This document shows positions 15,572-22,289 of a DNA stretch of 40,176 nt, piece after piece. Source of the stretch: a virus; IMG/VR virus record IMGVR_UViG_3300012202_000004, positions 1 to 40,176 of that record, one strand, 5' to 3'. The translations under genes were made by a program, and so were the position numbers. Each line of letters opens with the position of its first letter. Positions within the stretch are counted from its first letter, which is position 1. The notes under the pieces are model-generated. The model had not been told where the DNA came from, made no database searches, and saw only the letters and a program-made list of their open reading frames with translations.

Positions 15572-15790
15572 TCATGCCGGGTTCATAACCTCTTTACCAG
15601 TCCGCAGAAAGCCGACCAGATTGCGTTCCTGCCATAGTGTGAAGCAATTACAAGTCTGACCAAAGCGTACCACATTACCATACGTATCAACGGTGACAGT
15701 GCGTGTCCTGCCAAGCGCAATACCGCAGTTGCCAAAGCATTGGTCATACAGCACCTCTTTGAGAGAGCGTACGTGCAGTTTTGGGTTCAC
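15572..15790 (-). CDS. Small Cys-containing protein, last gene of the leftward operon
   Basis: 72 residues from GTG, preceded by AAAGGAGG, the clearest Shine-Dalgarno sequence in the window. Cys residues in CFGNCGIALGRTRTV and GQTCNCFTLW suggest metal binding or a disulphide pair. The strand pair RTRTVTVDTYGNVVRFG looks beta-structured. Family not recognised. The strong ribosome site sets it apart from its neighbours and may compensate for a long structured leader. Confidence 0.6.
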   Translation of the reverse strand: MNPKLHVRSLKEVLYDQCFGNCGIALGRTRTVTVDTYGNVVRFGQTCNCFTLWQERNLVGFLRTGKEVMNPA

Positions 15791-16192
15791 AATACCCTCC
15801 TTTGTTTGATGTATATATGCTCTGACTCTAAGGCTTCAGCTTTAAGGTAGGTATACCAATTAGCTGAACCGGGATTGCTCCCACTTAAAGTGCAGAGTGT
15901 ATATACACCAATGTATTTTATTGATGTGCGGGTGGGGAGCGTTTATGGACTTACACCATTTATTCTTTAGCCATCGGTGCCGAAGCTCCGATTCCGCTCA
16001 AGCATTATCCCTTGCACTTGAGCCACACGCCCCATCCACACACCAACTGTTATTTAAAAATTGCTAACTGGGAAAACCGGTTAGATGAAAAGGTCTTTCA
16101 ACCACCGCGCCAATTGCCTTTTCAAGCTCGGCTATTACGGTTCTTCTTCTTGCGGTTTGCCCAGTCAACAATCTTTAACTCTATCTCACATA
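15791..16192 (-). other. 400-nt structured stretch without a clear gene (minus strand)
   Basis: It follows a TGTTGATAA-class promoter. On the minus strand: 16165-16153 pairs with 16079-16067 over 13 positions with one mismatch, enclosing TGAAAAGG/CCTTTTCA; then GCTCAAG/CTTGAGC, ATCGG/CCGAT, GCTCCC...GGGAGC, the palindrome GTGTATATACAC (15897-15908), and TTCAGCT/AGCTGAA. It is probably a long leader or one or two non-coding RNAs. A short minus-strand frame without a usual start (VDWANRKKKNRNSRA) ends inside it, so coding cannot be fully excluded. Confidence 0.45.
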
Positions 16193-16232
16193 ATCTTAAC
16201 GTGCTTTTTTGCCTACAGATGAGTTATCAACA
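16193..16232 (-). promoter_or_regulatory. TGTTGATAA-class promoter, minus strand
   Basis: TGTTGATAA (16232-16224), exactly 25 bp, TAAGAT (16198-16193). It lies over the 3' end of the zinc-finger gene and would drive the structured stretch and the 72-residue gene. Confidence 0.6.
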
Positions 16233-16375
16233 CTATAGAACCTCTTAAACTGTTTGGAGGAACGGAAGCACTTATTGTCACAGTAGCTTCTGGGTATGAA
16301 GTCAGAGCGAAAGGGCGTAAACTTACCACAACCCTCCTTTTCGCATATTTTATTGGATAGAGTGACTGGTTTCAT
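16196..16375 (-). CDS. Small zinc-finger protein
   Basis: 59 residues from ATG 16375. Two Cys pairs, C-E-K-E-G-C and C-D-N-K-C, spaced by about 17 residues, form a zinc ribbon; the C-terminal third is basic (KQFKRFYSVDNSSVGKKAR). I prefer this start because it lies 4 bp after the upstream stop; a longer frame would overlap that gene by 68 bp. Probably binds nucleic acid. The same finger style occurs in the nuclease gene at 22493. Confidence 0.6.
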   Translation of the reverse strand: MKPVTLSNKICEKEGCGKFTPFRSDFIPRSYCDNKCFRSSKQFKRFYSVDNSSVGKKAR

Positions 16376-16379
16376 ACCC

Positions 16380-16676
16380 TTACTGTACACCCAATAACTG
16401 GCCGATAAACTGCTGTGTCTCTTTAGTTTGGTCGTCCCATGAGTCAAGCTCTAGGTTCCATTGCGCTCTGCCTACTAAATGGTCTACAGCTTCAAACCAT
16501 TTTTTAGCAGATATTTTTTTGCTTTTCTTTATAGCACGAAGTACCACAGCAAGTGTTATCCTATCGTCACGATAATTTATTAAGCCTTTAAACGGCGCAG
16601 GAATTATCACTGATATATTTCTACTCATCACATCAGGTACTAATTCCTGAATCTTTTTCTTTATTTTGTCGGTCAT
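16380..16676 (-). CDS. Early protein of unknown function
   Basis: 98 residues, basic N-terminal half (MTDKIKKKIQELVPDVMSRN, RAIKKSKKISAKKWFEAVDH) and acidic C-terminal half (LELDSWDDQTKETQQFIGQ). Predominantly helical. Its ATG overlaps the stop of the upstream zinc-finger gene (ATGA), so the two are translationally coupled. No family recognised. Confidence 0.6.
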   Translation of the reverse strand: MTDKIKKKIQELVPDVMSRNISVIIPAPFKGLINYRDDRITLAVVLRAIKKSKKISAKKWFEAVDHLVGRAQWNLELDSWDDQTKETQQFIGQLLGVQ

Positions 16677-16812
16677 ATAAGTAGGTCTTTATTTTTAGGT
16701 TCACCACATATTCTACAGACATATATTATTATTTTTATTGCAAAACGACTTTCACTAATACCAGTTGTTTTTTAGTCTTAATATATTCGTGTATATGTGA
16801 ATTTATTTCCAT
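16673..16812 (-). pseudogene. Small CxxC protein split by a frameshift at an A6 run
   Basis: Two frames make one sensible protein: MEINSHIHEYIKTKK from ATG 16812, then after a -1 shift on the run AAAAAA, TTGISESRFAIKIIIYVCRI and CGEPKNKDLLI. The second part has a CxxC zinc knuckle, and its TGA overlaps the next ATG as usual in this operon, which supports its reality. Without the shift the first frame stops after 25 codons. It could be programmed slippage, a real mutation or a sequencing error. Confidence 0.5.
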
Positions 16813-16817
16813 ATAAG

Positions 16818-17102
16818 TTACCTAAGTTCGTTAGCTTTAGCGCGAATAAGTGATGCTATGGTTTTATAAGCACGTTGTATGGTGTCTGCTTGACTCAATG
16901 ACTTAAAAACATCTTCACCTGCTCTTGCGTCAACCTCATCAGCAATCGCTATTAGCTCTTGGTGTATGAAGGAGAGCACTTCGTTTGGTGTTGTTGTTTC
17001 AGGAAAAAACCAATCAAAACGCGGTGTGCCAAGCTCTTTCGAGTCTTTGCTTTTACGACAGAACTTCTCTGCGAACCTATATCTTAGTGTAGTTGGTTTC
17101 AT
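16818..17102 (-). CDS. Early helical protein of unknown function
   Basis: 94 residues. Residues 30-90 are helical (PNEVLSFIHQELIAIADEVD, then SLSQADTIQRAYKTIASLIR). The N-terminus is basic. The start overlaps the stop of the upstream gene by 4 bp. No family recognised; position in the recombination/SSB-like cluster suggests a role in DNA metabolism. Confidence 0.6.
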   Translation of the reverse strand: MKPTTLRYRFAEKFCRKSKDSKELGTPRFDWFFPETTTPNEVLSFIHQELIAIADEVDARAGEDVFKSLSQADTIQRAYKTIASLIRAKANELR

Positions 17103-17596
17103 ATTATTTTACTTACCTGATAACCTGCTTCTTTAACTACCTTAATTGCACGCTCAAGGTCTAAGTTACTAAGTGATGAGTTTTCAGTGTCGGAGGACTT
17201 AGTGCTTTCGCGGACGAAGGCAAACCAGCAGCCGGCAATCCAGTCACTGTCGAACCAAGGGAGGCGGGCACTACGCTCGGAGTCATTCCACCAGACGTAG
17301 CAAACGAGCCGCCGGCCATCGAAGACTGCTTGTGAGCCTAAAGCTACTATTCCCTGATATTTACCTATACCGCTGTCTTTATTCTGTTCGTACCAGTCAA
17401 ATAGTTCTGTAGCATTTGCGGGTACACAACCGTCTTTTTTAAGCTCTTCTATAACCTCATCACTGGTAATATATCTATCAAAGTGTTTGAGTTCTATCTT
17501 ACCGCGTATGGGTTCAGGCTTAAAAAGCTTTTCGATATTTTCATTAACGTAATAGAATGAATCTGGATTGAGTAGTTTTTTAGGTTTTGTTTTCAT
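17099..17596 (-). CDS. Early protein of unknown function, Trp-rich
   Basis: 165 residues. The middle section (FDGRRLVCYVWWNDSERSAR then LPWFDSDWIAGCWFAFVR) is rich in Trp, Phe and Cys; the ends are charged. It overlaps both neighbours by 4 bp. The GC-richer stretch 17200-17330 corresponds to the Trp-rich region. No family recognised. Confidence 0.65.
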   Translation of the reverse strand: MKTKPKKLLNPDSFYYVNENIEKLFKPEPIRGKIELKHFDRYITSDEVIEELKKDGCVPANATELFDWYEQNKDSGIGKYQGIVALGSQAVFDGRRLVCYVWWNDSERSARLPWFDSDWIAGCWFAFVRESTKSSDTENSSLSNLDLERAIKVVKEAGYQVSKII

Positions 17597-17961
17597 ACTG
17601 TTTCCCCTCCATACATAGACACTATTTCAGGTGCCATAGCTATTAAGTTAGTCATGAGGTTTTCGTAGTAGGTCTTGAACTCTATACCGTTATCGTCTTT
17701 GAGCCAGATGCCGTAGATACGGGCCCGGAATATCTGTGAGGCCGTGCGTGTGTCTTTGAGTTTAAGTCTCTCGCCACTGTCACTCAGCGTTTCAATGCGT
17801 ATCGGTTTAAAGACAGCGGTATAGGTGTGGTTGCCGTCTTCGTTATCACTTTTCGTCTCTGAGATGATAGAGCCTTCTAAAAGCACTTTAAAGTTATGCC
17901 CTATTTCGATACGGTTGGGTGACTCGGCTTTACCTGATAGACGGAGTAGGTAGGTATCCAT
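17593..17961 (-). CDS. Early protein of unknown function
   Basis: 122 residues, beta-rich N-terminal two thirds (YLLRLSGKAESPNRIEIG, HTYTAVFKPIRIETL), helical end (YYENLMTNLIAMAPEIVSMY). It immediately follows the SSB-like gene (3 bp gap) and overlaps the next gene. The co-occurrence suggests a single-strand-DNA or recombination function, but no motif shows it. Confidence 0.6.
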   Translation of the reverse strand: MDTYLLRLSGKAESPNRIEIGHNFKVLLEGSIISETKSDNEDGNHTYTAVFKPIRIETLSDSGERLKLKDTRTASQIFRARIYGIWLKDDNGIEFKTYYENLMTNLIAMAPEIVSMYGGETV

Positions 17962-17964
17962 AGA

Positions 17965-18522
17965 TTAAAAAGGAAGTTCGATTGTTTCCTCCATTGAGTT
18001 CCAGCCTGATACATACCACTCAACAATAGCTTTATGGTTGGTGCGGATTTCTTCAAACGTCATTTCGTTATATGCGGGCATATTGGTAAGCATAATAGTG
18101 GCGTCTCGAAAGGCGGCGGCCAGCATAATACCCTTATTCTTATTCTCCTGCGCCTGTGTCACATGCTTAAAGGTAGTTTCTTGTGCCTTTTCTATATTGG
18201 CTGCTTTTGTTTCCATTGCCTTTGCACCACCACCAAAGCTACGCGTTGGCGTACTACGCGCTACCACTTCACCGTCATTCTTAGGCGCTGGTCGGTTAGG
18301 ATAGAGGGCAAATTTATGAGTGCTTGGATTTTGCCACAGGTTGCCTTCAATGGTATGGCCCGGCATAAGTGTGTCAAACTCTTTAAAAGCAATAGTGCCA
18401 TCCTTGTTTGTTTTATTGATAGATACGTTTTCAGTTACTTTACCATTCTCAATACCCTCTACTAAGATTGCGACAATCCAAGTGTCCGACTTTTTCTCCA
18501 TCCAATCTATGCGATAAATCAA
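17965..18522 (-). CDS. SSB-like protein with acidic Pro-Phe C-terminal tip
   Basis: 185 residues. Residues 1-75 are beta-strand rich (VAILVEGIENGKVTENVSI, DTLMPGHTIEGNLWQNPSTH), compatible with an OB fold. Residues 76-125 form a flexible charged linker. The C-terminus, MEETIELPF, resembles the acidic ...D-D-I-P-F tip through which bacterial SSBs recruit partners. A helical section (126-175) replaces the usual Gly/Pro tail, so this is not a canonical SSB. I infer single-stranded DNA binding; not proven by a signature motif. Confidence 0.5.
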   Translation of the reverse strand: MIYRIDWMEKKSDTWIVAILVEGIENGKVTENVSINKTNKDGTIAFKEFDTLMPGHTIEGNLWQNPSTHKFALYPNRPAPKNDGEVVARSTPTRSFGGGAKAMETKAANIEKAQETTFKHVTQAQENKNKGIMLAAAFRDATIMLTNMPAYNEMTFEEIRTNHKAIVEWYVSGWNSMEETIELPF

Positions 18523-18523
18523 A

Positions 18524-19075
18524 TTAGTTCACTTCACCCACCAAACTTTGAAAGTAAGGGGTTAGTTTCTTTTCATCTTCTCTTTTGCGAGGGTGATGGA
18601 AGTGGCATAGTGTAATGCCATTGGTTAATTTATAACGTAATTCAGGGAACTTTGCGTAACTTAATATGTGATGAACTTCTATACGACCTGCACAATCTGG
18701 ATTAGCTATCTTGCATTTGAAGTTATCTCGTAGCCAGACTTCTTTTCTCCAAGCATTATATGCTCCACTTCTTCTATCTTTAGCATCATCGCCATATCTT
18801 TGTAAGGAACTTCTATCTACTTTCCAACGTGGATGCTTTGTTTTATCTTTGAATCTCTCTAATTTAGAGTTGCTAATTTTGAGCGTAATTTCTGGTGAAT
18901 GTTTTCTCCCTTTCATTCCAGACGTTTTACCTAAACGAGCATTCCTCATTTTCTGCAACGTTTGAGGCGAAAATTTATGTCCTATCTTAAATTGTGTCGC
19001 TTTGGTTCCTTGTCGTATTTTTTCTATCACTTCTTTTGGCAATTTTCGACCAAGCATATGTATCCCTCTGGCCAT
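18524..19075 (-). CDS. Free-standing HNH homing endonuclease with NUMOD3 motifs
   Basis: 183 residues. NUMOD3-type DNA-binding repeats at about residues 45-75 (ARLGKTSGMKGRKHSPE, then LKISNSKLERF). HNH domain at 121-161: C121, C128, H135-H136, N152, and CHFHH at 157-161, with R-C-K-I and L-C-H-F-H framing. Such enzymes spread by cutting a sequence in related phages. It sits 1 bp before the SSB-like gene in a very compact operon, so the target may be the flanking sequence in empty-site relatives. Confidence 0.85.
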   Translation of the reverse strand: MARGIHMLGRKLPKEVIEKIRQGTKATQFKIGHKFSPQTLQKMRNARLGKTSGMKGRKHSPEITLKISNSKLERFKDKTKHPRWKVDRSSLQRYGDDAKDRRSGAYNAWRKEVWLRDNFKCKIANPDCAGRIEVHHILSYAKFPELRYKLTNGITLCHFHHPRKREDEKKLTPYFQSLVGEVN

Positions 19076-19084
19076 AATATTTGA

Positions 19085-19285
19085 TTATTCCTCAAAGTGG
19101 TTATAATCGGAGTTAGTTAAAGGCTGGTCGTCATCGTATCCCCTTATATAGTCCTGCGTGCTGCGTTCATTCTGGTCAAACTCTTTTGAGAGCATGGAAC
19201 GTAAGGTGCTTTTATTATTGACATCTAAGTGCATTACTTGCTCTTTTGCGGCTACTTCTTTTGCGATATAGTCTTGTTTTTCCAT
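19085..19285 (-). CDS. Small acidic early protein
   Basis: 66 residues; N-terminal helix (KQDYIAKEVAAKEQVMH), C-terminal Asp-rich tail (YIRGYDDDQPLTNSDYNHFE). The start is in a TAATATGGA context shared by several genes of this operon. No family recognised. Confidence 0.55.
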   Translation of the reverse strand: MEKQDYIAKEVAAKEQVMHLDVNNKSTLRSMLSKEFDQNERSTQDYIRGYDDDQPLTNSDYNHFEE

Positions 19286-19290
19286 ATTAT

Positions 19291-19449
19291 TTATTCTTTA
19301 GGAATATGAAATTCTCCACATTCGCAATTACATCCGTTATGTCTACACATTGATGTACAATCGTGATAGCAAAATCCTTCACCTTTATCTATCTGCACTT
19401 CATTTTCTGGTTGAATATCGTGTGTTACCTTTAATTTAATTGTTTTCAT
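19291..19449 (-). CDS. Small Cys-rich zinc-binding protein
   Basis: 52 residues. Six Cys and four His in the second half (CYHDCTSMCRHNGCNCECGE) suggest a compact zinc site. Overlaps the upstream gene by 14 bp. No family recognised. Confidence 0.55.
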   Translation of the reverse strand: MKTIKLKVTHDIQPENEVQIDKGEGFCYHDCTSMCRHNGCNCECGEFHIPKE

Positions 19450-19600
19450 ACTTAGAAAGTTTTTCTTTTAAATCAAGTATTGCTTCATCAAGAGTGGGAA
19501 TAAGTCCTTTTTCTTCTAGCTCTTTCTTTGTTGCTTCCATAAAACCTACAAGCTCTTGCATCATTAACTTTGTTACACTGCTCATTTTTTCGTAGTTCAT
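19436..19600 (-). CDS. Small helical early protein
   Basis: 54 residues, all helical and charged (MNYEKMSSVTKLMMQELVGF then EATKKELEEKGLIPTLDEAI). Overlaps both neighbours by a few bases, typical of a coupled operon. Function unknown. Confidence 0.55.
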   Translation of the reverse strand: MNYEKMSSVTKLMMQELVGFMEATKKELEEKGLIPTLDEAILDLKEKLSKYENN

Positions 19601-19794
19601 AGTTTATTTTTTAGATATGTAACTTCTTCTTCTGAAAGGACAGACTTAATTACGTCTGAAATCTCTAGTAAACTAAGTCCACCTCTCTGCTCACGGGTTT
19701 TTTTGAGTGAGACTATAAGCTCATCTCGTGTCCACTCGGATATAAGTAACTGTCTTTGTTTCTGCAACTCTTCTCTTAGTTGTTTAGCGTCCAT
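19597..19794 (-). CDS. Small coiled-coil early protein
   Basis: 65 residues, helical: REELQKQRQLLISEWTRDEL, SLKKTREQRGG, then LEISDVIKSVLSEEEVTYLK. The LSEEEVTYLK ending resembles EF-hand-like short helices but no metal loop is seen. Overlaps the next gene by 4 bp. Confidence 0.55.
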   Translation of the reverse strand: MDAKQLREELQKQRQLLISEWTRDELIVSLKKTREQRGGLSLLEISDVIKSVLSEEEVTYLKNKL

Positions 19795-19795
19795 A

Positions 19796-20005
19796 TTAAG
19801 GTCTACTAGCTTTTATAAACTTTATGCCCTTCGCAAAAACATATCTGACTGTCTCTGACCACTGGAGTTTTACCGGCCTATAGTCATACTTGATAGTGGC
19901 TATAGGTTGTTTACCCCATTCGTGCCAGGCTTCCTGTTCGACGCGCTTTTGTATTTCATTCTTAACCGACCAGTCTGCCGGATTGTACATATTAGTTTTC
20001 TCCAT
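19796..20005 (-). CDS. Small early protein of unknown function
   Basis: 69 residues. Helix (ADWSVKNEIQKRVEQEAWHE) followed by a basic, aromatic region (IKYDYRPVKLQWSETVRYVF). Overlaps the upstream zinc-ribbon gene by 14 bp. No family recognised. Confidence 0.55.
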   Translation of the reverse strand: MEKTNMYNPADWSVKNEIQKRVEQEAWHEWGKQPIATIKYDYRPVKLQWSETVRYVFAKGIKFIKASRP

Positions 20006-20225
20006 AAAAGTTATTTAATTCTTCTACGCTGATTTTGCCTTTTTGAAGTAGCCGGGCATTTTTATAGTTTACTAAATCGGACAACGACCATCCTTCAAAT
20101 CTTTTAGCTTGCTGTTGTATCGCCCAGCCACATTCACACGAACGACTAGAAGAGTGTCTATGGGTAATATGTTCAGTGATATACCCTCGTTCGTCGCACT
20201 TATCACATTTTATTTTATCTTCCAT
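19992..20225 (-). CDS. Small zinc-ribbon protein
   Basis: 77 residues from ATG 20225. A CDKCDERGYITEHITHRHSS segment then CECG gives a DnaJ-type or transcription-factor-type zinc ribbon. The C-terminal half is helical with a short EELNNFYGEN end. The upstream in-frame ATG at 20279 is less likely because the TAATATGGA context matches neighbouring starts. Confidence 0.6.
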   Translation of the reverse strand: MEDKIKCDKCDERGYITEHITHRHSSSRSCECGWAIQQQAKRFEGWSLSDLVNYKNARLLQKGKISVEELNNFYGEN

Positions 20226-20294
20226 ATTAGTTACTTCGCTGTCAGCTCCTACCCACTCAGTGCGAGTAAGAGCTGGCAACGCCTGAGTTATTTG

Positions 20295-20474
20295 TTAATT
20301 CGGTATAAACACCTGCGCCGCACTAGCGAACTGTATGCCTATCCATGCGTACAATGCTATGACTGCACTTATCTCTGCTAGACCTAGAAGTAACCTGTAT
20401 CTGATGTTACGTGCGTGGCGCTTTTCTTTCTTGTAACCACTGGTGATGTATCCTACTTGGTACATGTTAGTCAT
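20295..20474 (-). CDS. Small single-span membrane protein
   Basis: 59 residues from ATG 20474. A basic N-terminus (YKKEKRHARNIRYR) precedes one membrane segment (LLLGLAEISAVIALYAWIGI). Overlaps the upstream stop by 8 bp. Candidate for inner-membrane early function such as superinfection exclusion. Confidence 0.55.
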   Translation of the reverse strand: MTNMYQVGYITSGYKKEKRHARNIRYRLLLGLAEISAVIALYAWIGIQFASAAQVFIPN

Positions 20475-20604
20475 TTTTATGTGCTGATACTGAATCGAAA
20501 TCTTCATACCAAGATACTGAACCATCTTTATTGATGTGATAGAAACCTTCCTTATTTGACTTCAAGTATTCTTCTTTAGTCATTCTATTTTCTTCTTTTT
20601 CCAT
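20467..20604 (-). CDS. Small charged early protein
   Basis: 45 residues (MEKEENRMTKEEYLKSNKEG then FYHINKDGSVSWYEDFDSVS). The second half is a WYED-type beta hairpin. Follows the zinc-ribbon gene by 1 bp. Function unknown. Confidence 0.5.
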   Translation of the reverse strand: MEKEENRMTKEEYLKSNKEGFYHINKDGSVSWYEDFDSVSAHKND

Positions 20605-20605
20605 A

Positions 20606-20752
20606 TTATTTATATTTAATAATAAAACTTTTAACCCACGTCTCGTAATTACACCCTAAACATTTTTCCATTATTACTGAACGACCTTGTACTATTCGAT
20701 GGCTTAATAATAAGTGACATTTTTCACAATTTGGACAGATAGGGTTTTCCAT
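20606..20752 (-). CDS. Small zinc-ribbon protein, first gene of the leftward operon
   Basis: 48 residues. Two CxxC pairs, C-P-N-C near residue 6 and C-L-G-C near residue 31, form a zinc ribbon (MENPICPNCEKCHLLLSHRI start). It lies directly after the structured 20.8-kb leader. A TTATAA/TATAAA sequence 5-6 nt before the ATG could alternatively make it leaderless. Confidence 0.6.
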   Translation of the reverse strand: MENPICPNCEKCHLLLSHRIVQGRSVIMEKCLGCNYETWVKSFIIKYK

Positions 20753-20781
20753 ATTCTTTTATAAATGAACTTGATAAAGTG

Positions 20782-20911
20782 CTGATTCACTGAGAGGGAC
20801 TCACAAAGACAGAGTGCTTTGACGTTTGTACTATCCTTTTAATCGCACAGTACTTGTTTGTGAGTCGGCCGTCTTTCAGACTCTGAGCCGTTCCCCCTCT
20901 CAGTGAATCAG
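20782..20911 (-). ncRNA. Structured leader of the leftward early operon
   Basis: Outer arms 20782-20798 and 20895-20911 are perfectly complementary over 17 bp. Just inside, GACTCACAAA pairs with TTTGTGAGTC (10 bp, overlapping the outer arm by one pair). Competing hairpins are GAGTC...GACTC, CAAAG-cactctgt-CTTTG and GTACT...AGTAC. On the minus strand a TATACA (20926-20921) ends about 6 nt before 20914, so the RNA would start at the stem. It is the leader of a long run of genes and could be an antitermination element (put-like) or a switch. Confidence 0.55.
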
Positions 20912-20935
20912 ACTAAGAAGTGTATATAGTTGCTA

Positions 20936-21151
20936 GTGGGGAAAAATCAGATACGCGACCTCAAGTCGGCGATTACGGGAGTGAATCATACAGCGTTTTT
21001 GAACGCGATTTGCCTTATTGATTATTCGGCAACACCCCACAATCAACTTGGTGTAGTTAGTGGATTTATCCCCCATCAGCAACCATATTTCAAAGAGGTG
21101 TACCGTCCACATAACAAATCAAACAGTAAGAGCGAGTCTCAAACCAGTTGA
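20936..21151 (+). CDS. Doubtful small protein
   Basis: 71 residues from GTG 20936, with TATAGT ending 5 nt before it. The composition (GKNQIRDLKSAITGVNHTAF, then polar C-terminus KSNSKSESQTS) is acceptable but there is no family, no coupled neighbour and no ribosome site. The region 20912-21263 holds nothing else that I can support except the promoter at 21229. Confidence 0.25.
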   Translation: MGKNQIRDLKSAITGVNHTAFLNAICLIDYSATPHNQLGVVSGFIPHQQPYFKEVYRPHNKSNSKSESQTS

Positions 21152-21212
21152 CCGTCTATGGAAGGTGCCTCTACTAGAAATAATACACCCTATAAAAATA
21201 CCGTCAAGTGAC

Positions 21213-21221
21213 TTATCCACA
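21213..21221 (+). promoter_or_regulatory. DnaA-box-like site TTATCCACA
   Basis: Perfect match to the bacterial DnaA consensus, just upstream of the rightward early promoter. It also resembles the reverse complement of the phage TGTTGATAA box (TGTGGATAA), so its meaning is ambiguous. Confidence 0.4.
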
Positions 21222-21228
21222 GCGCCAC

Positions 21229-21257
21229 TTGTACTCTTAATTCTTCTATGGTAGACT
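21229..21257 (+). promoter_or_regulatory. Rightward early promoter
   Basis: TTGTAC, 17-bp spacer, TAGACT with an upstream TGG, then 6 nt and ATG at 21264. No TGTTGATAA box, consistent with host sigma70 use early in infection. Confidence 0.65.
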
Positions 21258-21263
21258 ATATAA

Positions 21264-21407
21264 ATGGATAAGAAAAAGAAGAAGCCGAAATTGCCAAAGC
21301 ATGTGCGATTAACATTGAGAGATTGGGAGCAGTTGCGCCGTGTAGCGTTCAGAATGCACACGCCAATGGCAACGCTTGTATCTAAACTTATAGTTGAACA
21401 TTTATGA
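21264..21407 (+). CDS. Ribbon-helix-helix DNA-binding protein, leaderless
   Basis: 47 residues. A basic tail (MDKKKKKPKLPK), a strand HVRLTL, helix RDWEQLRRVAFRMHT and helix PMATLVSKLIVEHL give a ribbon-helix-helix fold of the Arc/CopG kind. It is the first gene of the rightward early operon and its ATG coincides with the predicted transcription start. It is a good candidate for an early regulator. The stop overlaps the next ATG. Confidence 0.7.
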   Translation: MDKKKKKPKLPKHVRLTLRDWEQLRRVAFRMHTPMATLVSKLIVEHL

Positions 21408-21688
21408 CCCAACGTGAAGCGTCAGTGAGGCTACTAGCCACCCAACTAGGTAAATGGTTTAAAAGCTATGAACTGGTACAAAAGACTATCGACGGAAAGT
21501 TCACGGGTATATCCCCTATGGAACGTCTGTACGAACTCACCAAGATAGGCTACTTCGACTCCAAGACCTACCGTTACTTTTTAGAGCATAGAAAAGTCGG
21601 GAAGTACGCGGAGTTCCGGGTGAGTCACCGTGAGGCACTGCCAAAGAATAGTTATCAATTATTTCATCTATATAAACAAACGGTATGA
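21404..21688 (+). CDS. Early protein of unknown function
   Basis: 94 residues, basic and aromatic; helix-rich N-terminal part (REASVRLLATQLGKWFKSYE) followed by GISPMERLYELTKIGYFDSK and KTYRYFLEHRKVGKYAEFRV, a winged-helix-like pattern. Overlaps both neighbours by 4 bp. May be a DNA-binding accessory protein. Confidence 0.55.
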   Translation: MTQREASVRLLATQLGKWFKSYELVQKTIDGKFTGISPMERLYELTKIGYFDSKTYRYFLEHRKVGKYAEFRVSHREALPKNSYQLFHLYKQTV

Positions 21689-21873
21689 ATAACACACATT
21701 TTATAACAATAAAAGGTTTCTCTAAACTTGATGTAAATAGATTTCCGGTGCTTATATGTGCAAAATGTAAAGAACCAACTGTAGCAATTTCAGTACAAAA
21801 AGGAGATGCTGTATGTGAGGTACATTTAGATATACATCAATTACTAGACAAGAACAATAATACTAATTATTAA
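21685..21873 (+). CDS. Small zinc-finger-like protein
   Basis: 62 residues. C-A-K-C near residues 25-28 and C-x-x-H (CEVHLDIH) near 44 form a small zinc site. Coupled to the upstream gene. Function unknown. Confidence 0.55.
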   Translation: MNNTHFITIKGFSKLDVNRFPVLICAKCKEPTVAISVQKGDAVCEVHLDIHQLLDKNNNTNY

Positions 21874-21880
21874 CACTTAT

Positions 21881-22042
21881 ATGGAAAAGAAAATAATCCA
21901 AGGTTTTGTTTGGGAAAGTTCTGGTCATGCTCATATTATGATTGTAACTGAAGACGGTGAATTATATAAAAGCTATGGTGGAGAAGCTACTACAGAACCT
22001 GTATGGTTAAAAATAGTTTTACCATTAAGTGAAAAGAAATGA
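21881..22042 (+). CDS. Small early protein
   Basis: 53 residues (MEKKIIQGFVWESSGHAHIM, then IVTEDGELYKSYGGEATTEP), beta-rich. The stop overlaps the next ATG by 4 bp (ATGA). No family recognised. Confidence 0.5.
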   Translation: MEKKIIQGFVWESSGHAHIMIVTEDGELYKSYGGEATTEPVWLKIVLPLSEKK

Positions 22043-22287
22043 AAATACGAACAGGAATAGATTGTGTCTGTAATTACGAATATATCTGTGTGTACCACTA
22101 CACTAGATTAGTTACCCGAGCTTTAAATATATTAGCTATATTAGGCATGTTATTTTCAGCGTATATTGCTTATACAAATAATATTTTAGTTGGTTTTTTG
22201 TCTGCTGCGATATTAATTATTTCCATAATATGCACTTACTTTGTAACTAAAGTTATGAAGGATATCATATCTGATGATATGATTTAA
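22039..22287 (+). CDS. Small two-span membrane protein
   Basis: 82 residues. Two hydrophobic segments at about 30-46 (LNILAILGMLFSAYIAY) and 49-69 (ILVGFLSAAILIISIICTYF). N-terminal Cys residues (CVCNYEYICVYH). Early gene, so exclusion or host-membrane functions are possible. Confidence 0.55.
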   Translation: MKIRTGIDCVCNYEYICVYHYTRLVTRALNILAILGMLFSAYIAYTNNILVGFLSAAILIISIICTYFVTKVMKDIISDDMI

Positions 22288-22289
22288 TA

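Noticed and set aside
16012-16248. Plus-strand frame opposite the leftward operon
   Set aside because: Starts with TTG, is antisense to the zinc-finger gene, and its composition looks non-coding; the DNA is better explained by minus-strand structure.
18034-18465. Long plus-strand frame opposite the SSB-like gene
   Set aside because: Shadow of a tightly coupled minus-strand gene; Cys/Phe-rich noise.
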